Assembly (NCBI GenBank): GCA_937139475.1
Contig: CAKZQF010000203.1
Span: 1 to 38,431 of the forward strand
DNA: 38,431 nt
Direction: 5' to 3'
Origin: an uncultured Gammaproteobacteria bacterium
Lineage (GTDB): Bacteria; Pseudomonadota; Gammaproteobacteria; Enterobacterales; Psychrobiaceae
A model generated the notes under the pieces. It had not been told where the DNA came from. It made no database searches and saw only the letters and a program-made list of their open reading frames with translations. Below are positions 16,579 through 23,931 of the stretch, piece after piece. The position numbers and the translations under genes are program-made. How positions within the stretch are numbered: the stretch's first letter is position 1; each line of letters starts with the position of its first letter.

Positions 16579-17628
16579 ATGAGTTCCCTAGTCGATTTTT
16601 TTGCTGTTTTTAGTATCTCGCAAATGCTGATGGCTATTGCATTATTAGCTCCCCATTGGAAGAAAGCACAGTCGTTACGGCTCTATGTTATCTTCATGGC
16701 ATGTGCTGTGCTACATGTGGCCGATATCTTGCTTGATAGCTACACCTTACCGAGGGTCATTGAGCTGTTCTTATATGCCGGTAATAATGCGCTGCCCGGG
16801 GTATTCTGGCTAGTGAGTCTCAGTGTTTTTGGCGAGCATATCACCATCAAGCGCTGGCATTACACCGTTGCTTCATTAACTCTAATTATTCCAGTCTCGG
16901 CCCTTTCGTTGCAAAATTTATTTGGCTTTAGCTTAGATGATTTTGAAGCAATTAAAGGGGTAGTGGTTTATGGGGCATTGACATTAGAGCTCACCTTGCT
17001 TGTTCATGCCTTGATCATTGTTGGAAAATATTGGGATAGTGACTTAGTTCAGCGCAGGCGCTACATTCGCGGTGGTGTCATTGGTGCGGCTGCCTTGTAT
17101 ATATTTTTAGTCATCGTCATTGAGCAACTACTCAAGTTAAGTTGGTCAGGCTTGGCAGTATTGGAAGTGCTTTCATTAACCTTGCTCATTAGTGTCATCA
17201 ATATTTTCTTATTTCAATTGTCACCAACGAGTATATTTGAGACACCAGAAAATGAGCCTGATGTAACAGAGCAACCTAGTATTGAATCAGCAGAACTAAA
17301 AGCCATTATTCATGCAATGGAACACGATAAACTTTACCAACAAGAAGGGCTAACGATTACAGCGTTTGCTAAATCCCTGGCAATTCATGAATACAAATTA
17401 CGTGCCTTAATAAATGGCGAGCTAGCATTTCGCAATTTTAATGACTTTCTAAATCATTATCGCATTGCACAAGTGACTCAAAAGTTAGAAATTAAGGGGG
17501 ATAAACAACTGCCTGTGTTAACGCTTGCGTTAGAAAGTGGATTTAGAAGCTTAAGCTCATTTAATAAAGCCTTTAAAGAAAAACACGGCGTAACCCCCAC
17601 CGAATATAGAAAGCGCGCTAATAATTGA
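16579..17628 (+). CDS. AraC-family regulator with seven-helix membrane sensor domain
   Basis: The 349-residue protein has about seven hydrophobic helices in its first 230 residues (including FFAVFSISQMLMAIALLA, VVVYGALTLELTLLVHALII, LSLTLLISVINIFLFQL). A cytoplasmic linker and a C-terminal AraC/XylS domain follow: LTITAFAKSLAIHEYKLRALING, then LTLALESGFRSLSSFNKAFKEKHGVTPTEYR. It is therefore a one-component membrane-bound transcription factor. It lies between the TonB receptor and the cytochrome peroxidase genes on the same strand and probably controls one or both. ATG 16579 was chosen by comparison with related N-termini; an in-frame GTG at 16558 is possible and neither has a strong ribosome site. 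Confidence 0.87.
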   Translation: MSSLVDFFAVFSISQMLMAIALLAPHWKKAQSLRLYVIFMACAVLHVADILLDSYTLPRVIELFLYAGNNALPGVFWLVSLSVFGEHITIKRWHYTVASLTLIIPVSALSLQNLFGFSLDDFEAIKGVVVYGALTLELTLLVHALIIVGKYWDSDLVQRRRYIRGGVIGAAALYIFLVIVIEQLLKLSWSGLAVLEVLSLTLLISVINIFLFQLSPTSIFETPENEPDVTEQPSIESAELKAIIHAMEHDKLYQQEGLTITAFAKSLAIHEYKLRALINGELAFRNFNDFLNHYRIAQVTQKLEIKGDKQLPVLTLALESGFRSLSSFNKAFKEKHGVTPTEYRKRANN

Positions 17629-17736
17629 TAGTAAAATATTAGTTATTTTGAAATAACTCAGCTATTTTTCATTATTCGTAAGACATAATCATGCCCATTT
17701 CGTACCTTAACTCCAGTTTTCTGATTAAGGTGGTTT

Positions 17737-18909
17737 ATGCGTACACTATTTGTTGTTTTGATGTTCGGCTTGCTTTGGCAACTCTCGCCTGGTGCGAAGG
17801 CCAACGCTCCATTATTTGAATTAAAGAGTCAATGTCCGCCAAGCTTTTCGTTTAAGCAAGGCCGCTGCTTTTTGGTATCGCAATATCAGTTTTACGACTC
17901 AACCCAAAATCGCGGAGTCGGGGGGACTCAGACCTCACTACCACAAGTTCGAGATGGATTCTCTCCACAGCAAATTGACCTTGGTCGTTTTCTATTCTTT
18001 GACCCAGCGTTATCTAAAGATGGCTCATTATCATGTGCCAGCTGCCACCAACCCGATAAAGGCTTTAGTGATGATCTTGACCGCAGTGTTGGTATTACTG
18101 GTGAAAAGGTTGGACGTTCATCGCCAAGTCTATGGAACGTTGGCTTTTTAAAAAAGCTATTTTGGGATGCCCGTGCAACCACGTTGGAAGCGCAGGCTGA
18201 AGGACCGTTATTTGATCCAAAAGAAATGGGCAATAGCAAAGAACAGCTATTAGATACGCTTAATGGCAACGATGAGTACGTGCGCTTATTTCAACAAGTT
18301 TATGATAGCCAACTGCCCATTACATTGGAGCAAGTAACCAAGGCATTGACAGCGTTTCAAGCAAGTTTAATTTCTTTAAATAGCCGTTATGACCAGTATG
18401 CGCATGGCTATCATGAGGCCTTGAGTGAACAAGAAATTGCTGGACTGAATGTGTTCCGCTCGTTTGTTGCACGTTGTTCCGAGTGTCACCAACCGCCGCT
18501 ATTTACCAATGACCAAATCGCTGTTATTGGCACCCCCGAACCAGAAGGTATGCCGTTTGATGTTGGTGCACAAAAAACTTTTGATGAGTTTAAGCTGCGT
18601 GGTGGTTTTAAGGTGCCAACATTGAGAAATATCACCAAGACTGCGCCATATATGCATTCAGGAAAATTTGAGAACCTGTTCGACTCTATCGAGTTTTACA
18701 CCAAGGGGCGTGGTCACGCTGTGCCCAAAGATCAAACACTATATTTACATTGGCATATTTGGGAGCCGGATTTAAGCGATGCTGAAATTGAATCGATTAT
18801 TGATTTCTTGGGCGCGCTTAATGATGAGAGTTTAATGCCAACGATACCAACTAGCGTTCCATCTGGGCTGCCGCCTATTGATGAAACCTACCAACAAACA
18901 CAACAATAA
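17737..18909 (+). CDS. Diheme cytochrome c peroxidase (CcpA/MauG family)
   Basis: The 390-residue periplasmic protein has a signal peptide (about 1-23) and two haem-binding motifs, CASCH (100-104) and CSECH (247-251). Between them lies FWDARATTLEAQAEGP, the conserved segment of the bacterial CCP/MauG family, and APYMHSG (303-309) supplies a possible distal Met. Before the first domain is an extra stretch, CPPSFSFKQGRC, with two Cys. The family reduces H2O2 or, in MauG and relatives, oxidises protein or organic substrates. The next gene, a beta-helix/cytochrome c fusion, starts 10 bp after the stop behind its own ribosome site, so the two are co-transcribed and probably exchange electrons. Confidence 0.93.
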   Translation: MRTLFVVLMFGLLWQLSPGAKANAPLFELKSQCPPSFSFKQGRCFLVSQYQFYDSTQNRGVGGTQTSLPQVRDGFSPQQIDLGRFLFFDPALSKDGSLSCASCHQPDKGFSDDLDRSVGITGEKVGRSSPSLWNVGFLKKLFWDARATTLEAQAEGPLFDPKEMGNSKEQLLDTLNGNDEYVRLFQQVYDSQLPITLEQVTKALTAFQASLISLNSRYDQYAHGYHEALSEQEIAGLNVFRSFVARCSECHQPPLFTNDQIAVIGTPEPEGMPFDVGAQKTFDEFKLRGGFKVPTLRNITKTAPYMHSGKFENLFDSIEFYTKGRGHAVPKDQTLYLHWHIWEPDLSDAEIESIIDFLGALNDESLMPTIPTSVPSGLPPIDETYQQTQQ

Positions 18910-18919
18910 GGAAAATAAA

Positions 18920-20437
18920 ATGAGTGTTGCAAAGACGTTAACTGTAGTCGCTGTTGCTGCTGCGTTTTCAGCAGGCATGTATTTAGGCGCAAGCCAGGAT
19001 GTGCCGGTTAATATTACCGCCAGTTCCGGTGGCGCAAGTTATGGCGGTGGCTTTAAGAAAGATGCTGAGCCAGTAAAAATTGCTGGGAAAAGTGCTGTTA
19101 TTGAGCGCTCAACAGCAGGGCAAACTCATGTGATAAACCCCGGTGATTTAATCATGGATGCGGTAAAACTTGCTAATCCGGGTGATACGATTCAGGTTAT
19201 GCCGGGAAGCTACCATGAAACCGTTTATATCGATAAAGATGATATCCGCTTAGTGGGTGTGATTAAAGAAGGCAAACGTGCCACCCTTGATGGCCAAGGC
19301 AAACTTAATGATGCAGTACTTTACTCGGGCAATAATATCGTTGTAGAAAACCTACTGATCACCAAATATAAAGGTAATGCGATAATGGGCCAAGCGGGTA
19401 ACAACTTTGAAATCCGCAATAACATCATTATTGATACTGGCGTCTATGGTATTTTTCCGCAATTGGGCAAAAACGGTATCGTTTCGCATAATGTTATCTC
19501 AGGCATTGAAGATGCCGCAATCTATGTTGGTATGAGTGATAATATTCAAGTTTCCCACAACGAAGTTTTTGACAGTGTAGCTGGTATCGAAATTGAAAAT
19601 TCTCGCCATGCGATTGTTGAAAATAACTATGTGCATAATAATACCGGCGGCATCCTAGCCTTTATTACGCCAGGTCTGCCAATCAAAACGACCTTTGATG
19701 TCATCATCCGCAATAACTTTGTCGTTAATAATAATCACGTTAACTTTGGTGCGCCAGGCTCAATGGTTGCAGGGATCCCATCAGGTGTTGGTGTCCTCAT
19801 TATGGCCGCTGATGAAGTGATTGTTGAAGGCAATATTATCACCGGTAATAAAACTGCTGGTATTATTATCACCGACCATCATAGTGCACCGAATGCAACG
19901 ATTGACCCTGAATCAGATCCGAGTCCCGATCGCGTGATGATTTTAGATAACTTAATGGACAATAATGGCTACGATGCTCATGATATGGTTAAAGCCTACA
20001 TGCTAACGCAGTTTAAACAAGGTAACCCTGATATTGTGCGTATTGGCGAAAGCAAAGACAGCTGTATTATCAACCGTCATCGTTATGTAACCGTTGGTAT
20101 CGATCACTGGGCACAATGTGATTTCACTAATACCCATTCGGTTGTTACTTATATTCTTGATGAACCAGTCGCACCTCGTGTGATCTCGCCACAAGAGCGC
20201 GGTGAGGTGGCATATCTTGGTATTTGTACCGGTTGTCATACTTATACCGGCCGCATGATTGGGCCACCAATGCAAACGATTCAAGCAATGTACATGAACC
20301 GGCCACAGGACTTGGCTGACTGGATTGCCAAGCCAACGAAAATCCGTCCGGATTATCCTGAGATGCCGCCACAAAATTACTTAGACAAAGAGACCCGTTT
20401 AGCGGTAGCGAATTATATATTGGGCCTTAAGAAATAG
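18920..20437 (+). CDS. Right-handed parallel beta-helix protein with C-terminal cytochrome c domain
   Basis: The 505-residue product has an N-terminal hydrophobic segment (about 5-24) that acts as a signal peptide or anchor. Residues about 75-340 are a parallel beta-helix (CASH/NosD-like): DAVKLANPGDTIQVMPGSY, then successive N-x-I/V-x-x-N rungs such as NNFEIRNNIIIDTGVYGI and HAIVENNYVHNNTGGI. A class I-type cytochrome c domain follows at the C-terminus, with CTGCH at 436-440 and Met in PEMPPQ as probable axial ligand. The ATG at 18920 has AAGGA upstream; an in-frame start at 18878 would overlap the peroxidase gene and was rejected. The fold suggests binding of a glycan or another long ligand close to a haem; this is inference. 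It is paired with the diheme peroxidase. Confidence 0.88.
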   Translation: MSVAKTLTVVAVAAAFSAGMYLGASQDVPVNITASSGGASYGGGFKKDAEPVKIAGKSAVIERSTAGQTHVINPGDLIMDAVKLANPGDTIQVMPGSYHETVYIDKDDIRLVGVIKEGKRATLDGQGKLNDAVLYSGNNIVVENLLITKYKGNAIMGQAGNNFEIRNNIIIDTGVYGIFPQLGKNGIVSHNVISGIEDAAIYVGMSDNIQVSHNEVFDSVAGIEIENSRHAIVENNYVHNNTGGILAFITPGLPIKTTFDVIIRNNFVVNNNHVNFGAPGSMVAGIPSGVGVLIMAADEVIVEGNIITGNKTAGIIITDHHSAPNATIDPESDPSPDRVMILDNLMDNNGYDAHDMVKAYMLTQFKQGNPDIVRIGESKDSCIINRHRYVTVGIDHWAQCDFTNTHSVVTYILDEPVAPRVISPQERGEVAYLGICTGCHTYTGRMIGPPMQTIQAMYMNRPQDLADWIAKPTKIRPDYPEMPPQNYLDKETRLAVANYILGLKK

Positions 20438-20450
20438 TTTATGGTTCAAT

Positions 20451-20481
20451 AAAAAAAGCGATGCTAATGCATCGCTTTTTT
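20451..20481. terminator. Bidirectional terminator between convergent genes
   Basis: GCGATGC (20458-20464) pairs with GCATCGC (20469-20475) around TAAT. It is preceded by seven A and followed by six T, so it works on both strands. It ends the peroxidase/beta-helix operon and the chemoreceptor gene. Confidence 0.92.
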
Positions 20482-20495
20482 GTTTTTATGGCAAG

Positions 20496-22454
20496 TTAGG
20501 CGATCTTGAAGCCACCCACCATTTCTTGCAGTTCATCGGCTAACACAGATAGTGACTGGCTTGCTTGTGCTGACTCTAATGCTCCTGCCGAAGTATCTTC
20601 TGCGGCTTGCTCAATTATCACCAGGTTTTGGCTAATCTCTTCTGCAATAACCGATTGTTCTTCTACTGACGCGGCTACTTGAACGTTCATGTCATTGATA
20701 GAAACAATTGATTGCATAATTTCATCAAGCGCGCTGCCTGTTTGTAGCGATTGTTCCACTGTATCCTTTGCTTCATCGCGGCTCTTTTCCATCGTTTTTA
20801 CGGCTTCGCTGGTTCCGCGTTGCAGGACATTAATCATTTCTTGTATCTCATTGGTCGAGTCGCGGGTACGTTGAGCCAAGCCGCGAACTTCATCTGCAAC
20901 AACGGCAAAACCACGGCCTTGTTCACCTGCACGTGCTGCCTCAATCGCTGCATTAAGTGCTAACAGGTTGGTTTGTTCTGAAATTCCTTGGATCACTTCA
21001 ATGACTGAACCTATTTCATTGGAATTGCGCTCCAAGTTTTGAATAACCAGCATTGAGCTGTCAAATTGCTCGGCTAAGGTTTCAATTGAAGATAGGGTCT
21101 GATCAACGATGCCTTTTCCTTTTTGAGCATGAGTTTGCGCTTCTTGTGCTGCTTCGGCAGAGTTTGTCGCGTGTTCAACCACATGCTGCAAGCTATTAGA
21201 CATCTCTTTAACAGCGCTTGAGACTTCTGAGGTCCGTTCTTTTTGTGCTTCAATTGTTCTGCTAGCCTGGGCGGAGATCACAGAACTCTTCTCGGCATTT
21301 TCAGCTAACCCGTCACCTGTACGCGCAATGCCACCGATTAGTTCCTTAAGTCCTAACGTCATATTGGCGACTGAACTATAGATACCTGTAGCTTTTGAGG
21401 TGTTGGTAAAGGCATGAGTGAGATCCCCTTTGGAAATAGTTTCAGCTATTCTCGCAATCTCCGTCGGCTCACCGCCAATAGGGCGCTTGATAACCTGGGT
21501 TACATAATATGATAAGCCAATCCCGACGACTATGCCGGCGATAGACAATAGCGTTACGATGCTTAGTGCATTTTCTGAATTGGACTGTGCCTCTGGCCCT
21601 AGTCTGTCTTGTGAGGCCTTGGCTGATAGGTTGACGTTTTCAATCTTTGTCGCTAGCACAGGCTCAATCCGATTCAGCGTGTTTTCTATCATTTCATTGC
21701 GCTGGGTTATAATTTCATGGACATGCTTAAAGGCATCCAGGTAATTAACATAATAAGTTTCCCCCTCGTCCAATATTCTGATTTCGCTAGGCGATTGTAA
21801 TGTATCGGCTAGGTTATTTAAGCTATCAATAAAGTTGATTTCAAGTTCCAGCATGGCGCGCTCAAAATCAGACTCTTGGTTCGTCGCTAAATATTTAACA
21901 ACGAAGAGCCGGCCGAGCAACAGTTGTTGCTGGGCAAGACCGGCAAAATATAATGATTGCTGATCTTGCTCATTATTAGATAATTCGATTAGCTTAGACA
22001 TCGATTGGCGCATCGCCAGTCCTGCGGGATTTAGCCGTTCATTGACCACAACATGGCGCTGGTTAATAAGGTAAACAACTTCGTTGAATCCTTCATTATA
22101 TTGTGAAAATAATGCCACTGATTCATTGATGTTTTTAGCTCTGGCAGGATCTTTTATTGCTTGCTGGGATTGTTTTAGTAATTTCTCCATCTCTTGCTGC
22201 TGCTCGGTATAGTTAGCAAGCGTGCTTTCTGAATCGTTTTCAAGGTACTTTGCAACATTTAATCGTACTTGTAACATGCTGGCTTGCAGACGGCCTGCAA
22301 AATTAGTATCGCGCGCTGAGCTACGATAGTCTTTAAAGTTGGTAAAGCCCTGATTGAGGCCTTTGTATGAAACCATTGAGACAATTGCGAGAATCGCTAA
22401 GATCATGCCAAATGACAGCATTAATTGTCTATTTAGGGGCATTTTGTCAAACAT
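20496..22454 (-). CDS. Methyl-accepting chemotaxis protein with HBM-type sensor domain
   Basis: The 652-residue receptor has a first membrane helix (about 8-30), a helical periplasmic sensor of about 250 residues, a second membrane helix ([20 protein letters not shown]) and a HAMP segment. The cytoplasmic signalling domain contains [21 protein letters not shown], the conserved CheA/CheW contact region. The start of the sensor ([25 protein letters not shown]) matches the helical bimodular domain, which in McpS-type receptors senses organic acids of the TCA cycle. The ligand here is not proven. It is monocistronic, ended by the bidirectional terminator at 20451-20481. Confidence 0.93.
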   Translation of the reverse strand: MFDKMPLNRQLMLSFGMILAILAIVSMVSYKGLNQGFTNFKDYRSSARDTNFAGRLQASMLQVRLNVAKYLENDSESTLANYTEQQQEMEKLLKQSQQAIKDPARAKNINESVALFSQYNEGFNEVVYLINQRHVVVNERLNPAGLAMRQSMSKLIELSNNEQDQQSLYFAGLAQQQLLLGRLFVVKYLATNQESDFERAMLELEINFIDSLNNLADTLQSPSEIRILDEGETYYVNYLDAFKHVHEIITQRNEMIENTLNRIEPVLATKIENVNLSAKASQDRLGPEAQSNSENALSIVTLLSIAGIVVGIGLSYYVTQVIKRPIGGEPTEIARIAETISKGDLTHAFTNTSKATGIYSSVANMTLGLKELIGGIARTGDGLAENAEKSSVISAQASRTIEAQKERTSEVSSAVKEMSNSLQHVVEHATNSAEAAQEAQTHAQKGKGIVDQTLSSIETLAEQFDSSMLVIQNLERNSNEIGSVIEVIQGISEQTNLLALNAAIEAARAGEQGRGFAVVADEVRGLAQRTRDSTNEIQEMINVLQRGTSEAVKTMEKSRDEAKDTVEQSLQTGSALDEIMQSIVSINDMNVQVAASVEEQSVIAEEISQNLVIIEQAAEDTSAGALESAQASQSLSVLADELQEMVGGFKIA

Positions 22455-22554
22455 TCCAAATCCTTTATAAAATTAATGATTTATTATTAATTAGATTTGC
22501 ACTGTTTTGTAGATAAAACCACCTACGTATGAGGTACGTTTGGAGAGGTTTAGT

Positions 22555-22599
22555 AAAAAATAATGCGGTATTGATTCAAACTGACAGACAATACCGCAT
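22555..22599 (-). terminator. Rho-independent terminator after the ureohydrolase gene
   Basis: A perfect 11-bp inverted repeat (22563-22573 and 22589-22599) with a 15-nt loop is followed on the minus strand by TTATTTTTT. It lies 8 bp after the stop codon of the minus-strand ureohydrolase gene. Confidence 0.85.
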
Positions 22600-22606
22600 C
22601 GAAAGA

Positions 22607-23710
22607 TTAATCCGCTAAGCAGTTGATTAACAGCTCGCTGATTTGGCTACCAGCTGCTAGGGTCTTCTCGCGGTCATTGCCACCATCTTCATTGGTATTT
22701 AGAAACGGTGCAATCTCAACCATATCAGCCCCAGTGATCTTAAAGTGTTTGGCCAGTTCACTAATAATCAGTAAGGCTTGCTGTGGATTGAGACCGTCAG
22801 GTTCTGGTGTTCCTGTTGCTGCTGCAAAGTGTGCGTCGAGTGCATCAATGTCAAAACTCACATAGAGTTCTTCAATATTATTGGCCTTGAGCTTAGCAAT
22901 AGTTTCATCGACTATATCTTGGGCCCCGCGCTCATTGATCTCATGAGTCCAAAACTGATTGACACCAAAGCTATCTTCCCAGTGTCCACGGTCTTTACCA
23001 CTAGAGCGAATACCAAATTGGAAAGCCATATCTGGAGAGGGGAGGTCATCTAAAATGTGGGTTACCCAAGAGCCAAAACAAATATCAATGCCTAAGCGCT
23101 CGACGAGTAAGTCAGTATGGGCATCAAAATGAATTAAAGCCGCTTTTTTACCTTGGGCTTTTTTGGCGCGTAAGTAACTTTTTACCAACGGATAACTGAC
23201 CGAGTGATCGCCACCAATTGCAAATAAGTTTTTGTTTGGAAACGCACGATAGAATTCATCACAAAAATCTTCGGCAATTGATAGTGCACTTACCGGCAAA
23301 GTGGAATCGCTATCGCCATACAAGGCTTTACGGCAATTGCTGATAGTTTCTTCATTGAGGTACTTATCATGCAGTAAATGTGGAATAACACGGACATCTC
23401 CAACATCGAGATAATCAACATTATAGTCTCCACTTAGTAGCGTTTGACGTAAAAATAGCGGTCCCCAGTTAGCGCCTCGTAAAATACCGCCACCGGTATC
23501 ACTACAAACACCTAATACTACAGGGCGTTTATCATCGGCCAGCGTCGCTGTTTGTGCTTGCCATGCTTGCTCAATATTTTCGCTGCTATTATAAAGGCTT
23601 TTATGTAATGCTTCTTTACGCTCTTTTGCAGTGTTTACGGTGAACACACCGTTGCCAGGGGGACACAAATATTGATTTATTTTGGTTGCAAGTGTTGACC
23701 AATTTGTCAT
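22607..23710 (-). CDS. Arginase-family ureohydrolase (arginase/agmatinase/formimidoylglutamase)
   Basis: The 367-residue enzyme has all the manganese-site motifs of the ureohydrolase family: GGDHS (His169), HFDAHTD (Asp196, His198, Asp200) and SFDIDALD (Asp287, Asp289). TGTPEPDGL follows at about 299-307, where the Glu contacts the guanidino or formimino group. The first 70 residues form an extension that is not part of the core. Family motifs do not separate arginase from agmatinase, formimidoylglutamase or guanidinobutyrase; there are no hut or arg genes nearby. Cytoplasmic. It is monocistronic with its own terminator, between an ABC permease gene and a chemoreceptor gene, both on the same strand. 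Confidence 0.9.
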   Translation of the reverse strand: MTNWSTLATKINQYLCPPGNGVFTVNTAKERKEALHKSLYNSSENIEQAWQAQTATLADDKRPVVLGVCSDTGGGILRGANWGPLFLRQTLLSGDYNVDYLDVGDVRVIPHLLHDKYLNEETISNCRKALYGDSDSTLPVSALSIAEDFCDEFYRAFPNKNLFAIGGDHSVSYPLVKSYLRAKKAQGKKAALIHFDAHTDLLVERLGIDICFGSWVTHILDDLPSPDMAFQFGIRSSGKDRGHWEDSFGVNQFWTHEINERGAQDIVDETIAKLKANNIEELYVSFDIDALDAHFAAATGTPEPDGLNPQQALLIISELAKHFKITGADMVEIAPFLNTNEDGGNDREKTLAAGSQISELLINCLAD

Positions 23711-23899
23711 GGTTACTCCGATGAGGGGATAAGTTTACCGCTCAATTTAACCAGTTGTCTGAAGGATTACAAGGGAGGCTGCCAAGCAAGGAGAGGGGGT
23801 AAATGAATGGCTATGCGAAGAGTCACATAACTATGCAACTAGTAAAGAATGGTATTGCTTAAAAGCTGATAAATACGATGTTTCACTCCAGCCAAAAGC

Positions 23900-23923
23900 G
23901 TGCGGATGCATAAACATCCGCAC
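23900..23923. terminator. Hairpin between the ureohydrolase and ABC permease genes
   Basis: A perfect 9-bp stem, GTGCGGATG with CATCCGCAC, has a 6-nt loop. On the minus strand it lies just after the permease stop codon and is followed by GCTTTTGG, a short T-run. On the plus strand TATCTTTTTT follows. It probably ends the ABC operon and may work in both directions. Confidence 0.6.
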
Positions 23924-23931
23924 TATCTTTT

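Noticed and set aside
18878..18920. Extended N-terminus for the beta-helix/cytochrome protein
   Set aside because: It would overlap the peroxidase gene and put a polar stretch before the signal peptide; ATG 18920 has AAGGA upstream.
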